Below, piece after piece: positions 26,441-34,780 of a stretch of DNA of 64,000 nucleotides. The stretch comes from Methanomassiliicoccus sp. (lineage in GTDB: Archaea > Thermoplasmatota > Thermoplasmata > Methanomassiliicoccales > Methanomassiliicoccaceae), in NCBI GenBank assembly GCA_016109435.1, contig JAEILR010000007.1:124001-188000 (forward strand). The letters are read 5' to 3'. The stretch's first letter is position 1; each line of letters starts with the position of its first letter. The position numbers and the translations under genes are program-made. The notes beneath the pieces are model-generated. The model made no database searches and was not told where the DNA came from. It worked only from the letters and a program-made list of their open reading frames with translations.

Positions 26441-26453
26441 CGTATATATAAAT
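26441..26453 (-). promoter_or_regulatory. TATA box overlapping the stop of the toroid gene
   Basis: On the minus strand the sequence reads TTTATATATACG. It overlaps the TAA stop at 26453-26455 and sits 29 bases before GTG 26419 and 44 before ATG 26404. Confidence 0.6.
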
Positions 26454-27718
26454 TATGTAATGGAAATATATGCCTTCCCGCAGGGGACGTCGCCTGCCGT
26501 GGCGCCCCTGGCCGCGAGGAGCTTGCCCAGAGCGTACATCATCCATGCCTGGCCCCATCGCATGTACGCGATACGGTTCTCGAACCGCTCGTGTATTTGA
26601 TGGTGGAAGTACCCCCTGGGGTCCTGCATGTTCTCCACCGTCCACAACGCGATCCTCGAGGCGAACTCCAGAAGTTGGGGATCGAACCGGGCCAGCTTGG
26701 AGAAGGTCACCACCCCCTGGGCCTGGTGGTGGATGTCCACCGGCCACCGGCGGGGGAGGCGCCACAGGGAACGGCCGTCCGGTTCGAACTGCTCCTCCCG
26801 GTAGAAACGTGCTCCCGCCAGGAGGGCGTCGACGTACCTTGGGTCCTTACGCCCTGAGTAGCGCATGAAATCTGACAGCGCGTCGAGGACGAAGCCCTGG
26901 TGGAAGTCCAGCTGGCGCCTCTTGTCCCCGGTTCGGGGGTCGATGCTGTAGGCCCACGAACCGTCCGGTTCCTGTCGCTGGACGGTGAAGTCCACCGCCC
27001 CGATGGCCCGGTCCAGGAGGTCCTCCCGCCCGGTGTGGTGGTACAGGCGGGACAGCAGCGACGCTGCCAGCATGTTGGCGTTGTGCACCACGTGATGATC
27101 GATGGGAGTGTAGCTGAAGCAGACGCCCCCGTCCTCCTCCCGGACGTTGAGGTCCTGGAGGATGAAGTCGCTGATCCCCATGGCCTCATCGAGCATCTCC
27201 CTCCGGCCGTTGAGGTCGTACAGGTCCAGGAGGGCGTTGCCCACGTACGATGATATGACCACGGTCGGCAGTCCCGCCCGGGAGAACCGGGTGATGTCCT
27301 GCCAGTCGAAGTTGAACCCCCAGCAGTTGCCGTGATACCCGGGGGAGCGGGCATCGAGCAGGTACCGTACCAGCCGATCGGCGACGGCGGTGAAGCTCCT
27401 CTCGTCGATCATCCCCCCTCGCCTCAGGTCGCAGTAGGCGCTGAGGAACAAGGCCACGGCCTTAGGGTTCCTTCCCTCCCTGACCCCGAACGCCCTCCTC
27501 ATGTCGATCGGAGAGTAGACGAACAACTGGGTCATCGCCACCTTGGGCATCTTCCCGGGGAGCGAGCGGATGGCCGGTGAGTTCAGGGCATCATAGGGAT
27601 CGGTGCCCTGGTAATCCCTCACCCGCACGTACTCCTCGAGCCTCAGGAGCGAGCTTTCCAGGGTGGCATGGTGGTCATGATCAGTCGGTGCATGCTTCCC
27701 TGATGAGCCTGATGACAT
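26453..27718 (-). CDS. Alpha/alpha-toroid polysaccharide protein (glucuronyl C5-epimerase-like)
   Basis: 421 residues. Repeated paired helices of the six-hairpin glycosidase or epimerase type are visible, with GNCWGFNFDWQDITRFSRAG, VISSYVGNALLDLYDLNGRR, DGGVCFSYTPIDHHVVHNAN and DGSWAYSID. This pattern occurs in archaeal polysaccharide gene clusters and has been linked to D-glucuronyl C5-epimerase-like proteins, but the reaction is not proven. ATG 27718 was chosen; an upstream GTG at 27754 lies within the DUF354 gene. It overlaps DUF354 by 38 bases. Stop TAA. Confidence 0.65.
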   Translation of the reverse strand: MSSGSSGKHAPTDHDHHATLESSLLRLEEYVRVRDYQGTDPYDALNSPAIRSLPGKMPKVAMTQLFVYSPIDMRRAFGVREGRNPKAVALFLSAYCDLRRGGMIDERSFTAVADRLVRYLLDARSPGYHGNCWGFNFDWQDITRFSRAGLPTVVISSYVGNALLDLYDLNGRREMLDEAMGISDFILQDLNVREEDGGVCFSYTPIDHHVVHNANMLAASLLSRLYHHTGREDLLDRAIGAVDFTVQRQEPDGSWAYSIDPRTGDKRRQLDFHQGFVLDALSDFMRYSGRKDPRYVDALLAGARFYREEQFEPDGRSLWRLPRRWPVDIHHQAQGVVTFSKLARFDPQLLEFASRIALWTVENMQDPRGYFHHQIHERFENRIAYMRWGQAWMMYALGKLLAARGATAGDVPCGKAYISIT

Positions 27719-28697
27719 CTGCCTTGACCTTCCTGCTCCTGCTGAGGTCGACACCGCCGTTCTCCTTCATATTTGATAGCACATGCTCGAGGATGGCGCC
27801 CGGCTCCCGGGAGTGGAACATCCTGCCGCCGTCGATCATCTCCCGGTCGACCGAAAGGAGGCCGTCCCCGGGGAAGAAGGACACCGAGGTCTTGCCCATG
27901 CACGCGGCCTCCCGGGCCATGGTGCCTGAGCCGGTGAGCACGGCGTCGGAGTGGTAGCACAGGTCCAGGCCGTTGAGGGCGCGGTCCGGCACGTAGGCGT
28001 CCAGGCCGGCGGCGTAATCGGCGTCACCCTTGTCCCGGGGCAGGTACACCACGTTGATGCCGTTCTCCCGGAACATCCGCACCAGGTCCGGAACTAACGT
28101 TCGGTTCTCTAGCACGTAGAAGGAGGCGAGGGCCTCCGGCCGGATTACCACGTAGCGATCGAACGGCAGGCTGTCCATGAAGTGTGGGTCGGGAGTGTAG
28201 TCGGCGATGTAGACGTCCTCCTTGTACCCATCATAGGCGTACAGGCCCTGGCCGTTCATGTTTGACTCGAACGCCCCCCGGCAGGCCTGGGGGATGATGA
28301 TGCGGTCGGCGAGGTCCTTGACCCCGGTCTCCATGTACTGCAGCATGGACTTCTTCTGGAAGAACTTCAGGTCGTTATCGCATAGGAGGATCGACCTGCC
28401 GCCCTTCACCTTGGACACCCATACGCTCATCCCGTTCTCGAACGACAGCGCGCAATCGAAATCGTCCACTGCCGTCCACAGGGCGAGGGTGCGGCTGACC
28501 ATCCCCAGGGACTTCTTCACCCCGTTCCGGTGGTCCGCACCGATCACCCTCCCCTCAATGCCCAGTAGTTTGGTCAGCTGCACGGTCTCGGCCCGTTCCC
28601 GGATGGTGACCTGGAACCTCTCCCCCGTCATCTCCCTCAGGACGACGTTGAAGAAGAGGGCATGGGATGGATTGATTATATCGACCCAAATCCTCAT
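27681..28697 (-). CDS. DUF354 family glycosyltransferase-like protein
   Basis: 338 residues. The start MRIWVDIINPSHALFFNVVL and later NGMSVWVSKVKGGRSILLCD and DAVLTGSGTMAREAACMGKTSV match DUF354, a GT-B fold family related to UDP-GlcNAc 2-epimerase and MurG-type transferases. The C-terminal loop GSGTMAREAA resembles the nucleotide-sugar site. It sits between the UDP-sugar dehydrogenase and the toroid protein in a polysaccharide or glycan operon; the donor and acceptor are unknown. Stop TGA. Confidence 0.8.
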   Translation of the reverse strand: MRIWVDIINPSHALFFNVVLREMTGERFQVTIRERAETVQLTKLLGIEGRVIGADHRNGVKKSLGMVSRTLALWTAVDDFDCALSFENGMSVWVSKVKGGRSILLCDNDLKFFQKKSMLQYMETGVKDLADRIIIPQACRGAFESNMNGQGLYAYDGYKEDVYIADYTPDPHFMDSLPFDRYVVIRPEALASFYVLENRTLVPDLVRMFRENGINVVYLPRDKGDADYAAGLDAYVPDRALNGLDLCYHSDAVLTGSGTMAREAACMGKTSVSFFPGDGLLSVDREMIDGGRMFHSREPGAILEHVLSNMKENGGVDLSRSRKVKADVIRLIREACTD

Positions 28698-28709
28698 GTG
28701 GCGCCCTCT

Positions 28710-30023
28710 TCAGCTGGAGATGTTGATTGTCTGGAACACCTTCTCCTTGTGCCTCTGGGCGGAGATGTCCGTCGTCGGCCTCATTATCTCCGGGCATCCC
28801 AGGATCTTGACCGAATAGCCCGCGTCGACCCATCGGGAGTGGTCGAGGCTGTTCCTGGTGTCCAACAGGTTCCTGGTCCGCATCGACAGCTGGCGGGGGT
28901 CGATGGTCCTGAAGATGTCATGGTCGGTGATCAGAACGACACAGTCGCTGTTGTAGGTGGCGTCGCCCAGGGGTTCCAGGTCGTGCTCGAACCGCTTGAC
29001 CAGTGGATCGTAGCACTTGACCGTGATGCCCTCGTTCTCCGCCAGCTTGATGAGCCGGAGGGCGGGGGTCTCCCGGGAGTCCGAAACGTTGGCCTTGTAC
29101 GCGACCCCCAGTATGGTGACGGTGGGGTTCTCTATGTCCTTGACCATCTCCTTGATCGCCTTGATGACATAGTTCGGCATGCTGTCGTTGACGTCCCGGG
29201 CCGTCTTGATCAGAGGGCTGTACGACGCCTTGTCCACGATGAACCAGGGGTCCACCGCTATGCAGTGCCCGCCGACCCCCGGACCGGGCTTGGCCAGGTT
29301 GACCCGGGGGTGCTTGTTGGCCAGGGTCCTGGCCTCCCAGATGTTGATGTTGTTCTCCTCGGCGATGCGCGCGAACTCATTGATGAGGGCGATATTGACA
29401 TCGCGGTACGTGTTCTCCATGAGCTTGATGAACTCCGCGGTGTTGAGATCGGTGAGGTGGATGCTGCCCTTGACGAACGAGCTGTATAGCTCCTTGGTCA
29501 TCGCCGCGGACTGGACGTCCTTGCCGCCCACGATGCGGTCGTTGTTGACCATCTCGTGTAAGACATTCCCGGGGATGGCTCTCTCCGAGCAGTATCCAGC
29601 GTGGAACTGGTCAGGCTTCAGCCCGCTGCTCTGGAGGATGGGGACCACCAGTTTCTCGGTCGTTCCCGGCGGGACCGTCGATTCCAGCACTACCAGGTTC
29701 CCCTCCCTCAGGCGAGCGGCGACCATGGTCGTCGCGCTCCGTACGTAGGTGAGATCGGCCAGGCGCATCTCGTTGTCTATCGGGGTCGGTACGCAGATAA
29801 CGAAGGCATCGGCATAGGGCACTTCGGTCTGCGCATGGAACCTCTCCGAGGCCCTGCGGTGCAGGTTCAGCATCATCGGCTCCTCGTCCGAAACGATCCC
29901 CTTGTTCAGCCTTTCCACTATTGATTCGTTGACATCCACGCCGACCACCTCGTGGCCGGCATCGGCCAGCAGCAAGGCCGTCGGGAACCCAATGTACCCT
30001 AGACCTAGTACGCAGATCTTCAT
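28710..30023 (-). CDS. wecC: UDP-N-acetylmannosaminuronate/UDP-sugar dehydrogenase (WecC type)
   Basis: 437 residues. It begins with the NAD-binding loop MKICVLGLGYIGFPTALLLA, and shows the family motifs ESTVPPGTTEKLV, YCSERAIPGN, the catalytic Cys in GGHCIAVDPWF and the end AYKANVSDSRETPA. These features are closest to the UDP-ManNAc dehydrogenase branch, so it likely oxidises a UDP-N-acetylhexosamine to its uronate. The partner 2-epimerase is absent from the window. It begins the polysaccharide operon with DUF354 twelve bases on. A 90-base leader carries a hairpin. Confidence 0.88.
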   Translation of the reverse strand: MKICVLGLGYIGFPTALLLADAGHEVVGVDVNESIVERLNKGIVSDEEPMMLNLHRRASERFHAQTEVPYADAFVICVPTPIDNEMRLADLTYVRSATTMVAARLREGNLVVLESTVPPGTTEKLVVPILQSSGLKPDQFHAGYCSERAIPGNVLHEMVNNDRIVGGKDVQSAAMTKELYSSFVKGSIHLTDLNTAEFIKLMENTYRDVNIALINEFARIAEENNINIWEARTLANKHPRVNLAKPGPGVGGHCIAVDPWFIVDKASYSPLIKTARDVNDSMPNYVIKAIKEMVKDIENPTVTILGVAYKANVSDSRETPALRLIKLAENEGITVKCYDPLVKRFEHDLEPLGDATYNSDCVVLITDHDIFRTIDPRQLSMRTRNLLDTRNSLDHSRWVDAGYSVKILGCPEIMRPTTDISAQRHKEKVFQTINISS

Positions 30024-30048
30024 TTGCTTAATCCCCCCGAGTTCGTTC

Positions 30049-30084
30049 TTCGCGGACGATCATTAGCCCCTTGTTGTCCGCGAA
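30049..30084. repeat. 9-bp inverted repeat in the wecC leader
   Basis: TTCGCGGAC (30049-30057) and GTCCGCGAA (30076-30084) are perfect complements with an 18-base loop. They lie between the wecC start codon and its TATA box (30125-30140), so the hairpin is in the 5' untranslated RNA or forms an operator. Confidence 0.6.
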
Positions 30085-30124
30085 TCCGTATCGTCTTTTC
30101 GAAATACTCCTTTGTATTAATCCG

Positions 30125-30140
30125 TATTTATATTTTATTA
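30125..30140 (-). promoter_or_regulatory. TATA box of the wecC operon
   Basis: On the minus strand the sequence reads TAAAATATAAATACGG. It is in a very AT-rich 175-base intergenic region and predicts a leader of about 90 bases. Confidence 0.6.
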
Positions 30141-30198
30141 TCATTTCATCCTCAACCTGGCAAAGTCTCGGTCCATAAGTCCGGTTGGAAAACGTACA

Positions 30199-31185
30199 TC
30201 ATCTCCTGATCGTCTCAACCTGCACCAGTTCCATTTTGGCATCTAGCTCCTTGACCTTGACAGGCTCTACCACCGCCTGCCCGCGTATGATATGGGAGAC
30301 CGAGCTCAGCCCGAGGCCGGCGATCGTCATCATCGCGCCCAGAACCACCAGCGTCTGGACCATCGACATCTGGAAGGCCCAGGACCACCCGAAGGGGTAA
30401 GCACCGACCAAGGATGCCGTGCCCAGCACGATGCCCATCGTCCCCAGAACAGCCCCCGGCAGGCCGAAGAGCATCAGCGGTCTCCGGTGCCCGGCCTCTA
30501 TGATGAGGTGATTGACTATCTCCACCCCCATGGATATGGGGTTCTTCTTGTGCTTGTTCGGAACGTCGTAGCTAACCCGGATGGGGACCTCCTCGATCCT
30601 CAGCCCCCGGGAGACGAAGTGCATGATCATCGCCGATTCCAGACTGTATCCGGTGGACCGGAAGTCCATGTTCTGGACCCCCTTGCGACCCATCGCCCGG
30701 AATCCTGACTGGGTATCCCCTATCGTCTTCGCTGCCCCGATGTTGGTGAACCGGTCGAGCAACTTTTGCCCCAGCCGGCGATAGGCGGGCACCATGGACG
30801 AGCCGTCCATGAACCTCGAGCCGATGACCAGGTCCGCCTCGTCGGACAGGATCGGCGCTATCACGTCCGGAAGGTCCTCCGGGTAGTGCTGTCCGTCCGC
30901 GTCCAACATGACCGCGACCGTATATTCCGCCCCTTCCAGCTCAGCGAAGCCGCGCATGATCGCATCAGCCTTACCCCGGTTGACCCCCGACCTGATCACC
31001 TTCGCCCCCGCCAGGGAGGCGACCTCCGAGGTCCGGTCGGTCGATCCGTCGTCCGCCACGATGACGGTATCGGCGAACCTCCTGGCCCTCAGAACGACTG
31101 ACCCGATGGTCAGTTCTTCGTTATAAGCAGGAATGATTATCGCGACCTCGTTGGACAACGAGAACCTTCCGTTCTTATTATGCAT
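30199..31185 (-). CDS. GT2 family glycosyltransferase with C-terminal membrane helices
   Basis: 328 residues. The GT-A domain shows VAIIIPAYNEELTIGSVVL, VADDGSTDRT, MLDADGQHYPEDLP and GSRFMDG, as in dolichyl-phosphate sugar synthases. Two hydrophobic helices follow at about residues 240-290 (PLMLFGLPGAVLGTMGIVLG and LVVLGAMMTIAGLGL). It probably transfers a sugar to a lipid carrier for surface polysaccharide or N-glycan synthesis. It is adjacent to wecC but has its own TATA box (31215-31224). Confidence 0.85.
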   Translation of the reverse strand: MHNKNGRFSLSNEVAIIIPAYNEELTIGSVVLRARRFADTVIVADDGSTDRTSEVASLAGAKVIRSGVNRGKADAIMRGFAELEGAEYTVAVMLDADGQHYPEDLPDVIAPILSDEADLVIGSRFMDGSSMVPAYRRLGQKLLDRFTNIGAAKTIGDTQSGFRAMGRKGVQNMDFRSTGYSLESAMIMHFVSRGLRIEEVPIRVSYDVPNKHKKNPISMGVEIVNHLIIEAGHRRPLMLFGLPGAVLGTMGIVLGTASLVGAYPFGWSWAFQMSMVQTLVVLGAMMTIAGLGLSSVSHIIRGQAVVEPVKVKELDAKMELVQVETIRR

Positions 31186-31333
31186 TAAACCCCGAACCCC
31201 CTTGCAGCATGTGCTCTATTTATCACTGGCTAACTCGCTCTTGCACGCCCTGGGCCGAACCCCCTCATGGCCGCGGGTGATCCGGAATTTCCGAATCCAG
31301 CGAACTTATTATGCCGTTTAGAAGATTAGATAT

Positions 31334-31361
31334 ATATTTTTTACTGCTGTCTAAAAAATAT
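31334..31361. repeat. AT-rich 10-bp inverted repeat
   Basis: ATATTTTTTA and TAAAAAATAT are perfect complements around CTGCTGTC. The position between two divergent promoters suggests an operator or a transcription stop rather than a gene. Confidence 0.6.
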
Positions 31362-31547
31362 CATTACTACATCTGGATATCAATAAAGATAATACTAAAA
31401 ATGAGATGGAACGGAACGACCCGACCGCCTGCTGGAAGCGGGGCAGTCGTCGTGGCGAGAACAGCACCCGTTTTAAAAACTAGCCCCTCCCGGTCGTTCC
31501 AGCCAGAGTTTTATCGTCGTTCTCGATAATGAAAGCGGTGCTGGGAA

Positions 31548-31557
31548 GGTTTATGAC
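31548..31557 (+). promoter_or_regulatory. TATA box of the FtsZ-like gene
   Basis: GGTTTATGAC is centred 27 bases before the ATG at 31580, which makes that start leaderless and favours it over ATG 31529. Confidence 0.5.
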
Positions 31558-31579
31558 CGGCCGGTGGTTAGTGCAGCCG

Positions 31580-32500
31580 ATGGCGCGTGAGGCGATCCCC
31601 CTTGGGCTCGGAAAGGGCAAGTCCCGTCCCAAGCTCAGGGCGGTGGGTATCGGGGGGGCAGGGTGCAATGCGATCGCCAGCTGCGGCTTCGAAGCAGTGG
31701 CGCTGTGCAACGGCACCGACTCCTTCGAAACCCCTCCTTATCATCGGAAGATCGTGCTCAGCGACGACAGCGTGAGGTTCGTCCGCTCGATATCGCCCCG
31801 CCTCCTCAGCGCCATGGACAACGACGCCGCCAGAGGGGTCCGGGACGCGCTGGGAGAGAGCGACATGCTCTTCCTGTTCACCGGGCTGGGAGGAGAGACC
31901 GGCTCCCATCTTACCCCGGGGATGGCCCACCTGGGCCGGCGGTGCAGCGGGCTGGTGGTGGTGTCCGCGGCCCTCCCTTTCTCGGTAGAGGGGGTCGGCC
32001 GCAAGGAGACCGCCCGTAACTCCCTGCCAAGGGTCCTGGAGGCCGCTCACGCCACGATCACCTATCCCAACGACGGGTTGCTCAAGCTGGCCCCCAACCT
32101 TCCTCTGAGGAAGGCGTTCAAGGTCATGGACAGCATCATGATGTTCCCTGCTCTGGAGCTTTCCCAGGTCATAACCCGTGACGACCTGACCGAGCTGCGG
32201 GGCGATCTTGCCCATGTCAGCGAGCTGCGGCTGGGCATCGGAGAGGGAGGGGGCCTGAACAGAGAGGACCAGGCGGTGGCCGACGCGTTCACCTCTCCCT
32301 GGTTCGATCGCCCGATGGACAAGGTCCCCATGGCCATCCTGGTGGTGAGCGGCCGGGACGTCGACCAATATATCCTGAGCAATGTCCTGGAGCGCGTGCA
32401 GCGCCGCATCCCTCACGCCGCGGTAAGATACGCGGGCCGCTCGGACCCGAGTATGGGCGACCGCATCCGGCTGATGCTGCTCCTTGGCTACGCTCCCTGA
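31580..32500 (+). CDS. Divergent FtsZ/tubulin-superfamily GTPase
   Basis: 306 residues, with 323 if ATG 31529 is used. It has the FtsZ P-loop-like T1 segment AVGIGGAGCNAIA, the tubulin signature position LFLFTGLGGETGSHLTPGMA (canonical GGGTGTG is changed to GGETGSH), a T7-like segment VITRDDLTELRGDL and GIGEGGG. The C-terminal half (ILVVSGRDVDQYI and ending RIRLMLLLGY) matches FtsZ. The Gly-to-Glu change in the GTP loop and a degenerate T7 catalytic segment suggest reduced or altered GTPase function. The short length means the variable C-terminal tail for partners is missing. Confidence 0.72.
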   Translation: MAREAIPLGLGKGKSRPKLRAVGIGGAGCNAIASCGFEAVALCNGTDSFETPPYHRKIVLSDDSVRFVRSISPRLLSAMDNDAARGVRDALGESDMLFLFTGLGGETGSHLTPGMAHLGRRCSGLVVVSAALPFSVEGVGRKETARNSLPRVLEAAHATITYPNDGLLKLAPNLPLRKAFKVMDSIMMFPALELSQVITRDDLTELRGDLAHVSELRLGIGEGGGLNREDQAVADAFTSPWFDRPMDKVPMAILVVSGRDVDQYILSNVLERVQRRIPHAAVRYAGRSDPSMGDRIRLMLLLGYAP

Positions 32501-33288
32501 TCCTCGAGAATGTCCCGCGGCGCGTTGGCCAAGGTCACCAGGGCCCGCGCCTCCATGAAGTGCAGGCGGCCGGGCATCACCATGCAGTGCAGCGGCGGAC
32601 CGAGGTCCACGGCCTTTACCTCGTCCGGATAACCGGCGAACAGCGCCTGCCGCGCCGAGCCGACCCGGGCGGCGGCGCAGAACAGGGAGCGCTCCTTGAC
32701 CAGACCCTTTCCCAGGCGCTCCTCCGCGTCGAGCAACCAGCGCATGGCCATGGGCGCGGTCATGTAACGGCCCTCCTCTTCCTTGATGTCCAGCAGTATC
32801 AGCGTGTGCAGCCCCCGGGAGTAGTTCTCCAGGATGTTGTCGTACGGGGACGAAGGAAGGAACCTCGGTTCCGGGAAGGGGATGGTGACCGTCCGCCCGA
32901 ACTTGTAAGGTTGCAGTCCCAGGGCCGAGGAGCAGGATATGAAGATGGAGACCCCATTGATGATGTCGGTGCTCACCCCCTGCTCGATGGCCCGCAGGCG
33001 CAGGTCCACGTGAGTGGTGGCGGACATCGGGTCCCCAGCCGATATGAAGGCGACCTTTCCCTTCCTGGCCGCCTCGACGATGATGCCTTTCTCCTCCACG
33101 TCCGCCCTCTTGAGGACGGTTATCTTCTTCCCGATGAACGCTTCCAGCTCCTTGGGGGAGGCATCGTTCAGCTTGGACGTGTAGAACTCAGCGAAAATCT
33201 CGTCGCAGTTGCGGAGGACGGTGAGAGCCCTCACGCTCATGTCCTCAGGCCTGGACATCCCTAAACCGACAAATATCAATTCACCCAT
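32488..33288 (-). CDS. dphB: Diphthine synthase (DphB)
   Basis: 266 residues. It starts MGELIFVGLG and shows the tetrapyrrole-methylase-type features ISAGDPMSATTHVDLRLRA, NGVSIFISCSSALGLQPYKF and VTIPFPEPRF. It methylates the histidine-derived 3-amino-3-carboxypropyl group of elongation factor 2 in diphthamide synthesis, using SAM. The start ATG 33288 is preferred over ORF starts further upstream, which lie in the trm5 gene. Stop TAG. Confidence 0.95.
   Translation of the reverse strand: MGELIFVGLGMSRPEDMSVRALTVLRNCDEIFAEFYTSKLNDASPKELEAFIGKKITVLKRADVEEKGIIVEAARKGKVAFISAGDPMSATTHVDLRLRAIEQGVSTDIINGVSIFISCSSALGLQPYKFGRTVTIPFPEPRFLPSSPYDNILENYSRGLHTLILLDIKEEEGRYMTAPMAMRWLLDAEERLGKGLVKERSLFCAAARVGSARQALFAGYPDEVKAVDLGPPLHCMVMPGRLHFMEARALVTLANAPRDILEDQGA
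33270..33278 (+). promoter_or_regulatory. TATA box of trm5, inside dphB
   Basis: CAAATATCA is centred 25 bases before the GTG at 33299 and lies in the first codons of dphB on the opposite strand. Confidence 0.6.
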
Positions 33289-33298
33289 TGGCAACACC

Positions 33299-34315
33299 GT
33301 GCGCACCATCTGTCTTAAGGTACCGAGGGGGGAAGCTGAGTATGTCCGTAAAAAGCTTTTATCCGATGACCTGCTGGACATTTCCCTCCGGATCCGGGGG
33401 GAAGGTGATTACATCTACCTCCCGGTGAGAGAGGGAATTCCCGACCTCGGATATGAGACGGTGGAGCAAGATCTCGAGGACAGGGAGCTTGCCACCACCG
33501 ATTACCGGACCCTGGTGGACGCGCCCGGGGAGGTCCGAGATCGCCTCCCGGCCTCCTTCGATGTGATAGGGGACGTGGCCATCATCCGGCTGGAGGACGA
33601 CCTCGTGGACCTGGCGCCCTCGATCGGGGAAGCGCTCAGGAGGACCTTCCCGCGGCTGAGGACGGTGGCCCTGGACCGGGGGGTCAAGGGCGAGCTGAGG
33701 GTCCGTGACCTCGAGGTGGTGGCCGGCGAGGAGGGCACCGAAACGACCCACCTCGAGTACGGCGTTCGCCTCCTGATCGATCCGGCCAAGGTGTACTTCA
33801 ACCCCCGGCTGTCCAACGAGCGGAGGAGGATCGCCTCCCTGGTGCGGGACGGCGAGACGGTGGTGGACATGTTCGCCGGGGTGGGGCCGTTCTCCCTGAT
33901 GATCGCCAAGTACGCCCGGCCGGAGATCGTGTTCGCCATGGACCTCAATCATGACGCGGTGGAGTATATGAAGCGGAACGTCGCGCTGAACAAGGTGACC
34001 AACGTGCTGCCTATCGAGGGGGACGCCCGACAGCTGGTGTTCGACGTTCCCTGCGCGGACAGGATCATCATGAACCTGCCGCACTCGGCCCGGGAGTTCT
34101 TCCACGATGCGCTGACCAGGCTGAAGATCGGGGGCATGATCCACTTCTATACTATCTGCGATCGGGAGGACATAGACCCCATCCTGGACCGCCTAGTCAC
34201 CGAAGCGGCGGGAATGGGGGTCCTGATCGCCATCCTCCGGCGGGAGGAGCTGAAGACCTACTCACCGTCGATGAGCGTTTTCTCCGCGGACATCGGCCTG
34301 GTCGACTGGTGCTAG
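33299..34315 (+). CDS. trm5: tRNA (guanine37-N1)-methyltransferase Trm5
   Basis: 338 residues from GTG 33299. It shows the D1 domain start RTICLKVPRGEAEYVRKKLL, the D2 domain, and a C-terminal Rossmann domain: TVVDMFAGVGPFSLMIAKYA, FAMDLNHDAVEYMKRNVALN, RIIMNLPHSAREFFHDAL (the NLP catalytic-region motif). It makes m1G37 in tRNA, which prevents frameshifting. The transcript starts at or beside the GTG. The start lies only ten bases from the opposite-strand dphB ATG. Stop TAG. Confidence 0.93.
   Translation: MRTICLKVPRGEAEYVRKKLLSDDLLDISLRIRGEGDYIYLPVREGIPDLGYETVEQDLEDRELATTDYRTLVDAPGEVRDRLPASFDVIGDVAIIRLEDDLVDLAPSIGEALRRTFPRLRTVALDRGVKGELRVRDLEVVAGEEGTETTHLEYGVRLLIDPAKVYFNPRLSNERRRIASLVRDGETVVDMFAGVGPFSLMIAKYARPEIVFAMDLNHDAVEYMKRNVALNKVTNVLPIEGDARQLVFDVPCADRIIMNLPHSAREFFHDALTRLKIGGMIHFYTICDREDIDPILDRLVTEAAGMGVLIAILRREELKTYSPSMSVFSADIGLVDWC
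33311..33320 (-). promoter_or_regulatory. TATA-like box of dphB, inside trm5
   Basis: On the minus strand the sequence reads CCTTAAGACA. It is centred 28 bases before the dphB ATG at 33288 and lies in the first codons of trm5. It is weaker than the trm5 box. Confidence 0.45.
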
Positions 34316-34780
34316 GGTCACCCCGTTCTGTCCCTGGTAGTTGCCGCTCCGCTTACCATAGGTGAGCAAGGCGGGCGAGGACAGGGTCTCGAACACGATC
34401 TGGACAAAGCGGGAGCCGACCGGTACCTCCACCGGCGAGGCCGATACGTTGACCGCCATGAACGTCAGGGTCCCCTTGAACCCCGCGTCCACCTTGCCCA
34501 GGCCGGCCAGCAGCCCTTTCCTCATCCACGATGTCCTCAGCCATAGCTGGGCGCACAGCGAGGGCGGGAGCTCCACCCGCTCCACGGTGGAAACGAAGAT
34601 CATGCGTCCCGGGGCCACGACCGCCGTACCCTCGCGGACCATCCCTTCCCCGGGAAGGGAGATCTCGGCGATGCGGAGGTCATACCCATTGGGGGTGAGC
34701 GAGGCTTCAGAGAATCCGGCTATAACGAGATCGCCGCTCTCGAGGCGGCCCATGATCTCGTGATCGGGGAGGACGCACAT
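34262..34780 (-). CDS. dcd: dCTP deaminase / dUTPase family protein
   Basis: 172 residues from ATG 34780. It has MCVLPDHEIMGRLESGDLVI at the start, TPNGYDLRI, then LWLRTSWMRKGLLAGLG (the RxSx(A/x)RxG loop) and KVDAGFKGTLTF (the catalytic-Glu/Asp strand is shifted to Asp-Ala-Gly-Phe). The family deaminates dCTP and, in archaeal bifunctional forms, cleaves to dUMP. Longer frames reach to 35140 but lack any start evidence. A TATA-like box at 34803-34812 gives a leaderless start. It converges with trm5 and overlaps its end by 54 bases. Stop TGA. Confidence 0.85.
   Translation of the reverse strand: MCVLPDHEIMGRLESGDLVIAGFSEASLTPNGYDLRIAEISLPGEGMVREGTAVVAPGRMIFVSTVERVELPPSLCAQLWLRTSWMRKGLLAGLGKVDAGFKGTLTFMAVNVSASPVEVPVGSRFVQIVFETLSSPALLTYGKRSGNYQGQNGVTLAPVDQADVRGENAHRR

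Larger units (their letters stand above)
31186..31579. other. AT-rich gap between divergent genes, with a 10-bp hairpin
   Basis: This 394-base stretch contains the GT2 promoter on the left and the FtsZ-like promoter on the right. Bases 31320-31400 are very AT-rich compared with the rest of the window. A perfect inverted repeat, ATATTTTTTA (31334-31343) and TAAAAAATAT (31352-31361) with an 8-base loop, lies inside it. No gene is recognised; one track frame without a ribosome binding site is not credible. Confidence 0.55.

Noticed and set aside
31311-31529. Small plus-strand frame in the AT-rich gap
   Set aside because: No ribosome binding site, and its content changes from AT-rich to GC-rich halfway; it looks like chance.
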